DNA from: Adiantum capillus-veneris | Taxonomy: Eukaryota; Streptophyta; Polypodiopsida; Polypodiales; Pteridaceae | DNA length: 64,000 nt | Assembly (NCBI GenBank): GCA_014529385.2 | Contig: CM043963.1 | Coordinates: 102,094,412 to 102,158,411 of the forward strand | Reading direction: 5' to 3' | In this document: positions 1 through 10,739 of the stretch, one piece after another | Layout of the letters: each line of letters starts with the position of its first letter | Numbering within the stretch: the stretch's first letter is position 1 | Notes under the pieces: generated by a model | Told to the model about the DNA's origin: nothing | What the model saw: only the letters and a program-made list of their open reading frames with translations | Databases searched by the model: none | Position numbers and translations under genes: made by a program

Positions 1-374
1 GGGCAGGAATCAGAGGGTATACGCCAGTTGAAGCGAGTTCCAGTAGGGGAATTGGTTTCGCGCAAGTTTTGGGGTTGTTATGTTGCCGAAATTTGGTCAA
101 AACAGGCGGTATCTAATGGGATACAGTCAAAGGATTCCGAGGACTCTTCTTTGTACTTTACCCTCCTAAAGAATAAAGAAATACCAAAAGGGGTGCCAAT
201 TTTGGGGCCTACAGGTTGTCAGCGTCTGCTCGGAGCATTCTAGCTTCCGAGCCGTGTGTGTGATTAAGTGTTAATTCCTGTTACAGGTCTCCTTTGCAAA
301 GTGCTCTGTGTGTGTGTCTAAAGTAAAGAATTTCGGGTGAAAGCCAACGTCTACCGCCCTACGGGCCGGTTTCA
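1..374 (+). repeat. 3' part of a gypsy LTR (1.47-kb LTR family), cut by the window edge
   Basis: This stretch is nearly the reverse complement of about 512-880, so both are copies of one LTR end in opposite orientation. It carries the box common to LTRs of this window (about 181-210: an AAATACC, a GGGG-rich stretch and GGGGCC). It ends near 374 with CCGCCCTACGGGCCGG, and the LTR end at 15817 finishes the same way. The integrase reading of the host element starts immediately after. The 5' part lies outside the window. Confidence 0.6.
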
Positions 375-511
375 TCGTACTTATCCATTTATAAGTGGGT
401 TGTAGATTTGATCACTATGCCAGTCGGTATTTAGCAAATGAGGTATATTATTCTTGCTAGAGAGGATCTCACTAACTAGGTTGAAGGAAGAGCTTTGCGT
501 ACCAAAGCTAC
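375..511 (+). pseudogene. Gypsy integrase core, first part (host element A)
   Basis: From about 392 the + strand reads as the catalytic-core region of an integrase of the Athila/Tat-like gypsy type, with a WVVDLITMP segment and an AREDLT segment. Two TAG stops lie where relatives usually have glutamine. The reading breaks at 511 against an inserted LTR and resumes at about 1988, so the element was interrupted by insertion. It would have joined retrotransposon cDNA to host DNA; it is dead now. The lineage assignment is from memory of the family and is tentative. Confidence 0.5.
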
Positions 512-1982
512 TGTCACGAGGACCGTAGGCGTTGGCTTTCACCCGAAATTCTTTACTTTAAACACACACACAGAGCACTTTGCAAAGAGAACCTGCGACG
601 GGAGTTAACACTTAATCACACACACGGCTTGGAAGCTAGAATGCTCCGAGCAGACGCCGACAACCTGTAGGCCCCAAAATTGGCGCCCCTTTCGGTATTT
701 CTTTATTATTTAGGAGGGTAAATTACAAGGTAAGGTCCTGGGAATCCTTCACGTGTATCCACCTAGATACCATTTGATTTGGCCAAATTTCGGCAGCATA
801 ACAGCCCCAAAACTTGCGCGAAACCAATTCCCCTGCTGGAACTCGCTTGCACTGTCGTATACCCTCTGATTCCTGTCCAAAAACAGTAAATTCAGCACGC
901 TGTATTTACTGGTTTTTGCCCTGTTTTCAGCCCCAAACAGTCCCCTAACTGTCCTTTGCCTGTGGGGCACGATTCCCAATGATCCTGGCGTCCGTACGGC
1001 TGAAAAACAGTGAATTTACAGCGCATACACAGCGCTGATTTTGCACCTGTACGGTGAGGTTATGACCCTCACCAGTGCCTGCTTTGGAGCAGCAGTTAGC
1101 TACCCCCGTTCCTGCTCAAGGAGGCTCTTGCCTCAGCACAAAAGCATGAACCCACACAACTGTACATCAGTCAAATGAGTAGCCCTCTTTTGGGGCATCA
1201 CATAACTGCACGTAGGGGAGAGAGAGAGCAGTGTGTAGTGTGCAGGGCATCACTCCTAGCACCACACTGTACATGAGAGGGAAAGGAAGCACTCCATAGC
1301 TCTTAACCTGTGACAAAAGCTGAAATGAGGCCTCTCCCAGCATAAAAATCAGCGCCCATTTTTCTGCAAGAGGAAAGTTCACCAAAATGTGACACTTGGC
1401 GCATTTTCAAGCATTTTCCCGTTTCGGGCTTGCCGCTTAAAAATATCCTGACCGGTTGCCCAGTTGACTTCGCGGCAGAGATATAAAATGTTCCCCTAGT
1501 CATACCGCAGGTAATGACGCGAACACATTTCACGGCCCAAAATAGCAGTTTCCTAAATTTTAGGAGATGCTTCCGTTGGGTTCCCACTGGTCTTCTGACC
1601 ATCTATCCTCATTGGAGCCGCATCCAAAAGTGCAATGTGGCCCAACTGTCGGATACTTTTTGTTGGTAGTCCCACCTTGACTTTACGCCTTAATTGAGTT
1701 CACTTCCTAGTATCCACCAACTTGCTAAGTGCGACGGGGGGACCTATATGATCTTGCTCTGAGCCTAGACATCCTCTTACCATACGAATTCCAGTGCCGA
1801 CCACTTCCCGTCTGCGGGTGAATCTACCGTTCACATTGGCCATACAATGTCCGACCGTTTGCTACTTCAAAAAGAGGGTCTTAAACAAATAAAATAAACC
1901 CCATTGGAAAGAAACCAACAACCAAGGTTAGCAGTTGCCACATCTCTGTGACATGGTTAATAACTGCCACGTCCTCGTGACA
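512..1982 (-). repeat. Solo-like LTR, 1471 bp, inserted in integrase A
   Basis: Read on the minus strand it begins TGTCAC at 1982 and ends GTGACA at 512. The flanking pentamers are GCTAC (507-511) and ACTAC (1983-1987), four of five matching, as expected for an old target-site duplication. The integrase reading continues across the two flanks. Its length agrees with the 1467 bp of the split LTR at 12114-15817, with which it shares both ends and interior blocks (about 1200-1250 matches 14860-14910). No internal element sequence is attached, so it looks like a solo LTR. Confidence 0.65.
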
Positions 1983-1987
1983 ACTAC

Positions 1988-2911
1988 AAGTTCAATATGC
2001 AAGTTTTTGCTGGAGGATGTGATTGCCGATATGGTTGCATTGGGAAGATTACTGCTGATAGAGGAGAATTAGATGCAGATGAAGCGTATGAGATTTTTAA
2101 TCGATTGGGTATCAAGTTGGCTCTTACTACAACATACAATCCGGAAGTGAATTACTGCCAATAGAGGAGAATTAGATGCAGATGAAGCTTACGAGATTTT
2201 TAATCGATTGGGTATCAAGTTGGCTCTTACTACAGCATATATAGGAAAAGTGAAAGAGGACACTTCCTATTGTTAAAGCTTTGGGCAAGGCTTGTCGAGG
2301 ACGAATTGGTGATTGGCCTAAACTTTTACCTTTTGCTTTGTGGGCTGACAGAACTACTCATAGCTTAGTTTAAGCTTATGTATGGGAAAAAGCCAATCAT
2401 GCCTATAGAAGAGACGATTGTTTCTTGGACCATATTGCCATGGGAATCAAAAATGTCAACTAAAGATTTGCTTGCTATGCGCATTCGGCAGCTTGAAAGA
2501 GGCCAAGAAGACATTGATCAGGCAATAGATAAGCTCAAGGAGGCACGATTGAAGAATAAAGCTGCATTTGAGAAGAAGCATAGGTTGAGACCATATACTA
2601 TCAAAGATGGAGATTGGGTACTTGTTTATGATAGCAGTCTGGAAAATCAATATTCAGCCATGCGTAAGATGGTCAAGAGATGGTTTGGACCGTATGTTGT
2701 GATGCACGTTTATGATAATGGAACTTACAAGCTCAGCGAACTTAAGGGCACCAAGCTTAAAGTGCCCATTGCAGGGAAGAGAATCAAATTATTCAAGAAG
2801 CGTGAAGGACAGGTGGTTCTGGTTGACCTAGATTCTGGAGAATGTCGAGAAGATGATGAGACGTATTCACTAGAAGATGCTTCTGGTGATACTTTTTCTT
2901 ACGAAGATTAA
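1988..2911 (+). pseudogene. Gypsy integrase, core and C-terminal domain (element A, second part)
   Basis: The sequence resumes with a FLLEDVI-type segment, a TADRGELDA segment carrying the second catalytic Asp region, and an LALTT segment. An open stretch of 177 codons from 2378 to 2911 follows. The open part holds a basic helical region and a GPY/F-like module (RWFGPYVV) followed by a Lys/Arg-rich strand region; no chromodomain is seen. Defects are a 103-bp direct duplication of the catalytic region (2049-2254), a deletion after it, frameshifts and a stop. This is the end of a pol polyprotein, now non-functional. Confidence 0.7.
2049..2254 (+). repeat. 103-bp direct duplication inside integrase A
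   Basis: The block starting GAGGAGAATT at 2061 recurs at 2164, and neighbouring bases repeat with the same 103-bp offset. The second copy runs into a deletion of the region that normally follows. Slippage or unequal exchange would explain it. Confidence 0.75.
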
Positions 2912-2966
2912 CAACTTGAAGACGGTTGGCACATGCCGGAGGATGTGCAGGTTCAGAGGGGGTGGA

Positions 2967-4643
2967 TGTCGTGCCGCCCCGCGTTCATTGGGAGAAAAAA
3001 CACAAAAAGAAAAGGATTTTAGGTTTTCTAATGAAAGAATTATCGTTTTTTAGTGCAGTGTTATGGAGTACCGTAGATGGCAGATAAGTATGCCCAAAAC
3101 AGTGAACTTTATGGTTTGACGAATTTATTGCTCAGGATGGTGTTATTTGGAGCTCAATGATTATGCAATTACCAATAAGGCAAGGCAATTGTATTTATAA
3201 TGATTGGCTATTGCTTCTGGAGTGAGAAAGCTTACAGGGAGATGCTTGGCAACGAAATAAATTTGGTCATCAATGCTCCGGTAGATATGTATGTCAAGGG
3301 TTGTACTTAGCAATGCTTGATCTTTATACAGGCACAAAGGTGCTTGAGGAGCTACTCTTTGAAATGGCGTCACTTGGAGAACATGGATTGCAGCATATGG
3401 GATGATGTAATTGGTAATGCTTTGGTTGAAAAGAGATCCTCCTTTGAGAAGATGTTTGCTCAGAATCTTGGCTAGAGTTTGAGTGTGAATGGCTTGCATG
3501 GGACTGACCGCTTAGCTTTCGCTTTATTTTTAGCTTCAGCTAGCTTATAAGATGCCGCCAAAAATAACAGAGTTGGAAGGGACATCGCGAGGAGAAAAAC
3601 AGGGGAAAAGCGCGCCGTCAATTGCAGAAAAAGAAGGGATAGTGTGAGGAGAAAAGCAGGGGAAAAGCACGCCGTCAATTGCAGAAAAAGAAGGCTAGCG
3701 TGAGGACAAGAGCTTGTCTGCAACTACGGGTTTGGCAAGTGGCTGAGACGAGCATCAAAGGCCAGCAAGGGCTGCGAGTACTGCAGGCTCTGTGTGAGGG
3801 CAGTACTCGTTGAAGTTGGGAGCTGCCGTCGAGCAAGGAAAACGAGGCCTAGGCTGGCGGTAGTTTGCAGAGTTGTGAGGAAGTTATACCAAGAGTGGGG
3901 TCAAAGCCATTAGCCATCTATGGAGTTGCGTTGTTGAGGAAGCTGAGGGTGCAAAGCTTTTGAGCAAGGGCGGCATCTCTTGAGTGAGTGGACGAGGCCA
4001 GCTGCGAATACTGTAGAGAGGAGTTGGAGAAGTTGACGGTCTGCAAGGGAGTTAAAAAAGAAAAAACTTAAAAGGTTGCTTTATTTACTATACTAGTAAA
4101 CAGAAGGTGTTCCCATACTTGGTCTCAAAACAGCAGATAATTTTTTTCAAGCATATGAAGGTTTTTTTTTTCTCTGAAGAGATCGATTGAGGGCAGCATA
4201 AAGCAAAGACGGGGTGTTGAAGTTCACAAAGTTATGTCTATGGAGAAGCAGATCTTTAGCAGTTTTCAGAGGTTTGTTTGAGTTCAAGAAGACCGAAGCA
4301 AGTGACGGCAAAGTTAGTGCTCGTGAAGGTGGTCGGGAAGAGCAAGGAAAGGGAACTTAAGCGATTAAGGATTTGGTGTTCATGCTTCCGCTCAAGATCT
4401 TGATAGCATTAAGAGCACAGAGGACCTATTGCAACGGTCAAGCCTTTGTATTCAGCTTTTGAGTTCATTAGTATAATTTAAGGTTTCGTTTCTTTTGTAT
4501 CAAATTCTCTTGTGTTGTGCATCTCTCTCTCGCCGTTTCTCATAGCAAGCAGCTTGGTGCTGATCCGACTCAACTCGCAAACATAAAATCCCCCGATAGC
4601 GTGTTGTGGTAGATTTCTGACTTGGAGTGTCAAGTCTATTACA
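2967..4643 (+). repeat. Probable LTR region following integrase A
   Basis: Just 3' of the integrase C-terminus lies a purine tract (about 2955-2964) followed by TGTCGTGCCGCCCC, a plausible LTR start. No other gene is seen as far as the gag relic at about 4950. The last 50 bases (4594-4643) resemble the end of the LTR at 8805-8854, with GTGTTGTGGTAGAT and GGAGTGT. Whether this is one 1.68-kb LTR or two abutting pieces is not settled. A 57-bp tandem repeat lies at about 3585-3700. Confidence 0.35.
3585..3700. repeat. 57-bp tandem repeat, two copies
   Basis: GCCGTCAATTGCAGAAAAAG occurs at 3614 and again at 3671 with similar flanking GAGGAGAAAA blocks. Confidence 0.8.
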
Positions 4644-6248
4644 GAAACCCAACGCGAGAATTGAGGAAACCACCGGAGATTTAGGCAAATTTTCGACGGG
4701 GAATCTGGCTAGAGCGGAGTATAAACTTGACAAGTGTGTAAGAAGATTGATCCATTTTCATTGTCACTGAGATGATTACTCTTCCATGGAGCTGTTTGAT
4801 GATGCCATGATGCGTTTTCATGGTGATTACAAATTGTTTGTACTGATCGTTCATGATTGATATGGTTATTATTCGATGGAGTTGTTCCATGATGTCATGA
4901 TGCGTTTTCATGGTGACTACAAATCGTTTGTACTGATCATTTGTTAAAGTACTCTAGACACCCAGAATATGTGAAGATCTGAAGAATTATCCGATGGATG
5001 AGATTCACTTGAGATGGCAAGAGGCCATTGATTCTCCTCTCAAGTCGAGAAGGAAGCTGAAAGGAAAGTCGAGTGTGGAAAAGTGAAAATTGTACACGTA
5101 GAAAAAGTTGGACAGAGTTCTTGAAGAGAAGGATGAACCAGTTAATAAAAGGCTTGAAGCACTCTCGAAAGAAGAGGAAATCGATGGATTTCCCCGGTTA
5201 TTTGGTCCGGAAGTCGACTTTTGAGGTGGCAAGCAGATCTAAGAAGCATGTTCATTTTGAGGATGACCTAGATTTTTCTTCATCTTCATAGAGTTCCGAC
5301 AGTTTGTCATCCTCTAGTTCCAGTGAAGATGAGAAAAGGCGGAAGAAGCGGAAAAAAGCAAGAAAAATAGATTTCTGAAAAAGCTTAGAAGGCATGGAAG
5401 CAATCTAGCAGTTCAGAGGAGGAGAGCTTGTTCTCTTCTACCAGTGAATAGATGAGCAAGAAGACCAGGAGTTCAAGGAAGGGGTTCAAGCTGTAAGGTT
5501 TGACACGTTTTTAGGTTACCAAGACGCCCATCGCAAGCCCTTGAGTTTATACAACAGTTTGACGTCGCCTTCTCGAGAGGTTGGTTCTCAACTCCCCAAG
5601 GTGGGAAGGGCGGCATCTTACTTGAAAGGAAATGCAGACATGGTGGTCCACTCTGTTGTTACGCAGAGAAGCACCTACGATGTGGGTAAAATTCAAGAAA
5701 TTTTTCATGTCAACTTGGATATCCAAAGAATATGAAGAAGATGTAATCACGGCTCGGCATCATTTGAGAATGACCACGAAAGAACTATTGCAAAAGGTTT
5801 CGGGATACCTTTTTACCGGTGTCCTCGTTTTTTGGAGGATCACTTTGAGCGGTGTTGCGGTGGTTTACCAAAAGAGATTTGACAGTATTATCTGCAACAG
5901 GAGTTTGATTCTATTCAGAGACTTACGGAACATGCCAAGCAAGGTTTTAGAATGCATGCCGGCTAGTTGACTTATCCTACGGACATGTTAGTGTCCACCT
6001 CAACAGGGCAAGAGTCTTCCAGTGACGAGAATGAATTAGAAGAACCGGATGAAAGTTCATCAGAGGATTCCAGAGAAAAAAGGGAATTAGATGATAGCGC
6101 AACTGAGGGTTTTGACGAACCTAGGGAACCAAATGCAAGTTTATTAGAGGATTCCGGAGAAGAAAGGGAATTATATGATAGTGCATCTAAAGGTTCTGGC
6201 GAAGCAAGGGAATCGGTTGATGGTTCCTCAGAGAATTCAGACGATTGA
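4644..6248 (+). pseudogene. Gypsy gag relic (B-like family)
   Basis: Three blocks align with the gag at 8890-10640. An N-terminal block (about 4955-5050) has a DEIH-like segment; a Ser/Glu/Lys-rich linker lies at about 5260-5470; the capsid-like retrotransposon gag block (about 5510-5945) shares the FIQQFD and RAASYLKGNA motifs. It ends with an acidic 93-codon open stretch (5967-6248) of imperfect Ser/Asp/Glu repeats. Frameshifts and stops break it throughout. No protease or pol follows, because the sequence changes to an opposite-strand LTR. Gag would have formed the cytoplasmic virus-like particle. Confidence 0.6.
4766..4945. repeat. 90-bp tandem repeat, two copies
   Basis: TGCGTTTTCATGGTGA is at 4811 and 4901, and the surrounding 90 bases repeat with few differences. 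It lies between the LTR end and the gag relic. Confidence 0.8.
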
Positions 6249-6588
6249 GATTGAAATGCCAGAGGACAGGGGAAGCCAGCGAGGCCACCAACATGTCTCA
6301 AGGCACACGAAAAGAGCATAAAGGGAATCAACCAGATTGAGGCGCGAGGCGACAGAGGAGATGTAATGTGCAACGGAAGTGAATGATGGTGTAAGCTCAA
6401 GATGAGTAATTAGTGAGTGCTCAAGGTTCCTGTTATTGATGGGAATGTAGAGCCTCTTGACTTAATGAGAGAATGTGCAATGACCAAAACAAAGTGTGGA
6501 ATACTGTGAGTGCAAAGTGCATGAGAGTTCGAGAGTTCGAGAGAGAGAGAGAGGAGACGACTCCAGATGGGGTCTCAAACCCCCCTCT
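6249..6588. other. Unassigned stretch between gag relic and LTR
   Basis: No coding region or repeat boundary was recognised. It contains a short GA run at about 6540-6553. Confidence 0.3.
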
Positions 6589-7123
6589 TGTAACAAACTT
6601 GGACACCCCAAGTCTAGAATCGGTCGTGACACGAGAGAGATTTACTTAAAACACTTTACAAAATCAAATCATATTTCAATTGAGTCGACATGGCCTGGCG
6701 TGCCAAGAGAGACTGGCCCCAAAGACTGGCGCCCCTTTCGGTATTTCTTTTTGTATTAAGAGCATGTACAATTGCCCTGGCTCTCCTTTGCTCACCGGCT
6801 TGTCAGCTCTGAATGAGCTAGAGGGAGAGCCTTGGGTCATATATAAAGGCCCTAGGCCTTGGAAAAGGAGTTTACATGAAAAGCTTGAGTTCTAAAGGCA
6901 TCTGGTGCCAAAAGCTACCGCCCACAGCAGTCAGCGCAATTTGCGGAATTCTGTACACCGGCCACGTCAGCAACGCATATTGCGGACGTCTGTACAGCTA
7001 GCCACGTCAGCCAGCTTCTACGCAATTTTTTATAGCCTTGTGTCCCTTTGGCCCCTCGACAATTGGCAATAAGTTGGAACAACTTATTATTAGTTGGTCA
7101 TGCCATGTCAGCAGTTTGTGACA
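6589..7123 (-). repeat. Gypsy LTR, 535 bp, TGTCAC...TTACA
   Basis: Reading on the minus strand it starts TGTCACAAACTGCTGAC at 7123 and ends TTACA at 6589. It has the shared box (6715-6745, with GGCGCC and AAATACC in reverse) and several CCACGTCAGC sites in U3. A purine tract lies just upstream on the minus strand, marking this as a 3' LTR. The rest of its element is not recognisable to the right. Confidence 0.65.
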
Positions 7124-7296
7124 CCTTCAAAGGCCCCCCTCTCTATTGCTAGAGAGGTATTTGCTTTAGATTGCACATAGGTCTAGTACAATGCTTCTAG
7201 ATGTTGTGACACCTTCAAAGGCCCCCCTCTCTATTGCTAGAGAGGAATTTGCTTTAGATTGCACATAGGTATGGTACAATGCTTCTAGATGTTGTG
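7121..7296. repeat. 88-bp tandem duplication at the PPT/LTR border
   Basis: ACACCTTCAAAGGCCCCCCT starts at 7121 and again at 7209, and the two 88-bp units differ at only a few places. On the minus strand each unit carries the polypurine tract AGAGGGGGGCC. The extra copy has displaced the original internal sequence. Confidence 0.85.
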
Positions 7297-7700
7297 GTAC
7301 TCGATGACGATGATGTCGACGACGACGTCGGCGGCTGAAAACTGAGCGCTGTCGTATGGCTGAATTTTGCAACTGTGCCGGCGACGACAAGGCTATGCAA
7401 GAACGCTGATGGCTGAAAACTGGAAACGTTGCTGAAATCTGAAAACGCTGGCTGAATCTGTTGGCGTTAGTGGATTTCAGCGAGGATTTCGGTCGGGAAA
7501 ATGGTGGTACGGTGAGGCGAAGGGATGATCTGAAAACGCTATCTTCGGAGCTGAAAAACGCTGATCTTGCTGGCTGAAAACGCTGATGCTTGGAGGCAAA
7601 AACATTGCTGCTCGAGAAAAGTGCTGGAGAGCCCGAGGTACTTGCTGGTCTGCTTGGTACATGCTCTATCTGTGTCTTTTGCTTTCTCATGGCGCTTTAT
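7297..7700. repeat. Degenerate GGCTGAAAACGCTG-rich tract
   Basis: Short variants of CTGAAAACGCTG recur about ten times. This gives long open frames on both strands, including 174 codons on the minus strand (7166-7690) that read as low-complexity Ser/Arg. No known domain was seen, and I treat the open frames as products of the repeat. Confidence 0.5.
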
Positions 7701-8257
7701 GGCCACTTATATAGCCCCCACAATCTGGGTCGAGCAGTACAAATCCAGCCCCCACAATTTGGCTTTATTAAAATGTCATTTAATAATAAAATGACATAAG
7801 AGGTGGTTCCTATGCAATGAATTCCTATAGTGCAAAATGCTCACGTTGGGTGCTATGGGTTGTGTAATCATAGGGTATGTAGCTACTCTAAGTGCCTGGA
7901 CATGCATGGCCCGCGTACAGGCTCAAAAGGTTGCCGAAACACTTCCTAGGCTACCTAAAGCATGGAAGCACGAAGCCACCTCAATGTAAAATTGAAGCAC
8001 ATAGGGTTAGATGTGCACGTGACAGAAGGCCAGCAGGGCTACCAACAGGTTACAAGGCTCGATGCAAAGTGGATGGAGGAGGAGAACATCGTAATCTCTC
8101 TTCAGAGAGAGTTGTACCTTGAAGCTTTTGGGTCATTAGTAGTGCCTATGCCAAAAGCTATGGATGAATCAGCAGGTTGAATTTGGTGCGGTGCGGACTG
8201 CACAAGAGGAGAGCCACTCCACTCCTTTGTCACAAATTGCCTAGATTGAATAAAGTT
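7701..8257. other. Unassigned stretch
   Basis: No coding region was recognised. About 8060-8130 resembles 11735-11805 (ATGCAAAGTGGATGGA and CTTGAAGCTTTTGG in both), so it is a remnant of a repeat, probably retroelement 3' sequence. Confidence 0.3.
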
Positions 8258-8854
8258 TGTCACAAAGTGATGACGTGGCATGACCTAAAGGACGGACTCT
8301 GGACAGAGGGGTCAAATCCCTAGTGAAAGATGCAGAAGAAGTTTTACCAACTTTCAAGTCCTGCCGACTCGCCCAATTTTAAAACTTAAGTTCCTGCCAA
8401 CTTATGGGACCTTGTCCAATGGGCCTAAGGGACACGAGGTTAAATTTTTTTTTGTGTGGAAGGTTGATGATGTGGTAGCTGTATGGACGCCCATGTTTTA
8501 CACTGTTGACGTGGCAGGCTGTATGGATTTCCGCAAATTGCATTGGCAGTTTCTAGCGCTAGCTTTTGGGTCCAAACTTCAAACTTTTCATGTACTTTGC
8601 TTTTGGAAGGCCTAGGGCCTATAAATTGATTGCCAGGGCCTCGGTCTCAAGCAGGGAGCATTATTAAGACGAGGACCCTTAGACATTGTACTTTGTGAAG
8701 CATTAATAATTAAGAAATATCGAAACAGTCAGTCTCTTTGGGCGCCGATTACGTTGTGCCGTGCCGTCTCTCTCCGAGTTTTGTTCAGTTCTTTCAGTTT
8801 TCTCACGTGTGTTGTGGTAGATTCTCGGCTTCTTGGAGTGTCCCGTCTATTGTA
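8258..8854 (+). repeat. 5' LTR of gypsy relic B, 597 bp
   Basis: It starts TGTCACAAAGTGATGACGTGG at 8258 and ends at 8854, one base before a primer-binding site. U3 has TGACGTGGCA sites, and the shared box occurs as AAATATCGAAA with GGGCGCCGA at about 8715-8745. It is in the same superfamily as the 502-647 bp LTRs elsewhere in the window. Confidence 0.7.
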
Positions 8855-8855
8855 G

Positions 8856-8867
8856 TGGTATTAGAGC
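8856..8867 (+). other. Primer-binding site (initiator-Met tRNA type)
   Basis: TGGTATTAGAGC has one mismatch to the plant consensus TGGTATCAGAGC and sits one base after the LTR. It primes minus-strand cDNA synthesis in an active element. Confidence 0.75.
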
Positions 8868-8889
8868 TCAATCGATTCTTCTTCTACGA

Positions 8890-10640
8890 AGGATCCAATC
8901 CCTTTACTCGCAACACACATAGATTTAGTCGACAAATCCCGTCATTATTCTCTCCCAACCACTCTGGTTCGGGAGAGAATAATGAAGATTCCATTGGACA
9001 TCGTCCACCTTCGGAAGATTCGGAAGAGTACGGGCCGTCTCCACCTATTGAGTACGAAAGGATGGAGATGCAACGTCAACAAGTTGATGCTTGTGCTTAG
9101 TAGATGCTTTAGTACTCCAAGGATCCCCAATATGTGAAATTTTTGGTCAAGCATCCACTTGATGAGATGCACTCCAGATGGCGTACCGCCATCCGTACAC
9201 CTCTGAGGTCAGCTTTGAAGTAAACGACTACACAACAATATAATAGGGAATGTGTGGAACGCAGCCCAAACGTTTCGAAACGGCGTTCCGGACGAGTCCC
9301 GTTCCCGAAACAGAGTCAGGAATGGAACGCCGTTCCGGAACGGGGTGTAATCGGAACGGTGTTCCGGAACGGGGCGAAACGAGCAAAAGTAGGCATATGG
9401 GGGCATATTTGGGGCATTTTGAGGACAGGTTTGGGGGGCCAGATTTGGGGTCAATTTTGGAGTTGATTTGGGAGTAAGCTAAATGGAGGTAATTCAAGCC
9501 TTACTTTAGTCGACTGTTTTGGCCGTCCCCCCTCCTCCTTGTTCCCGCCCATTCCGGACCCTCGTGTTCTCGTTCCCCGTTCTCGTTCCCGTTCCGGGTA
9601 ACTATGCTACAGGAGGAACATCTGCTCAGAAGGTGTACTCAGAGGATGAATTCGAGGACGCAATAGAATGGCGAGTCAGCAGACTCAGAAAGACCAAGTA
9701 GTAGCCGCAGAAACAGAGTCGAGCAGCAGACTATCCAGGCTACTTGGGCCAAAGATCTACTTTTGAGAATGCGAGGAAGGCAAAAATCGTGTGAGATTCG
9801 AGGGTGTTTCCAATTCATCCTCATTCTCTGCTGAGAGCTCGGATAGTTCTTCTACCTCTGAGTCCAGTGACAAGGATAGAAAGAGCAAGAAGAGGAGATA
9901 GACTTAGTGACATAGCAAAGGTAAGAAAAAGGCAAAGAAGAGCCGATCCCACAGAAGATCTCGGAAGTATTTTGACTGTTCAGACGAGGATTCTTCTTCC
10001 TCAGATAGTTTGGATTCTGATGAGCCGATGTTTTCTATAGAGAGGAAGTATATTTACAAAGGAAACCAATATGATTTTCTCGAGGACAAGGGCAAGAAGC
10101 CCAAGGATTTCAAGGAGGGTGGGAAGGCAATTAAGTTCAATACTTTTTCAGGCTTTAAGGATACTCACAAGGCCCTCGCTTTTATCCAACAGTTTGACAT
10201 AGCCTACTCCGAAGGACGCTACTCAGAGCATTCCAAGGTCCGGAGGGCGGCATCTTACCTTTAGGGGAATGCACAAACCTGGTGGTCTACCCTGCTTCTA
10301 TGGAGGGAGGCACCAACGAAGTGGCTTCAGTTCAAGCAAGTTTTTACTTCTTCATGGCTCACCCAAGAATATAAACGTGACATGATCACAGCTTGGAATC
10401 ATTTGAGGATGACCAAGGAAGACACACTGGATACCTACTGTCAGAGATTTTGAGAGACTTTCTTACCAGCCTCTTCTTTTAAGAAAATCACGTTCAAGCA
10501 GTAGATTGAGCAATTTTGTTGTGGTCTACCTAAAGAGATAACGGGATTATTGTCTGCTACAGAAGTCCGAGTCCATGCAACGATTGATGGGACACACAAA
10601 GCAAGGGTTTGCATTGCACGGGGACACTCTTACGTACCCT
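8890..10640 (+). pseudogene. Gypsy gag relic of element B
   Basis: The N-terminal block (8890-9200) is followed by a GC-rich foreign island (about 9255-9600). Next come a Ser/Glu-rich linker with an EDEFEDAIEWR-like segment (9640-9700) and the capsid-type block. The last runs from KYIYKGNQYDFLED (about 10045) through KALAFIQQFD and WWSTLLL to an IEQFCCGLPK segment near 10530. Stops sit at YL(stop)GN, QRF(stop) and KQ(stop)IE. At the last position the relative at 14120 on the minus strand still has Gln. Gag would package the element RNA; this copy is dead. Confidence 0.65.
9255..9600. repeat. GTTCC/GGAAC-rich palindromic island inside gag B
   Basis: There are perfect 12-bp palindromes CGTTTCGAAACG (9271-9282) and CGTTCCGGAACG (9331-9342), a further GTTCCGGAAC (9361-9370), and about ten GGAACG/CGTTCC hexamers. 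GC content jumps relative to the flanking gag, which has no such motif in the related copies. It is probably an inserted repeat; ends and TSD were not resolved. Confidence 0.55.
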
Positions 10641-10739
10641 ACAGATTGATTGGTCACAGCTCGGACCGGACAAGATACGAACAATAGTAACAAGAGGAAG
10701 GGAAAACAATAGAAAAAGAAACCTTTAGGTGCTCGTTTG

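Noticed and set aside
2967-4643. A single complete 1.68-kb LTR
   Set aside because: Start and end each look plausible, but they resemble different LTR families and no partner LTR exists, so it is listed only as a probable LTR region.
7166-7690. 174-codon minus-strand open frame
   Set aside because: It is built from the CTGAAAACG repeat and the 88-bp duplication and ends at a polypurine tract; a repeat product is more likely than a gene.
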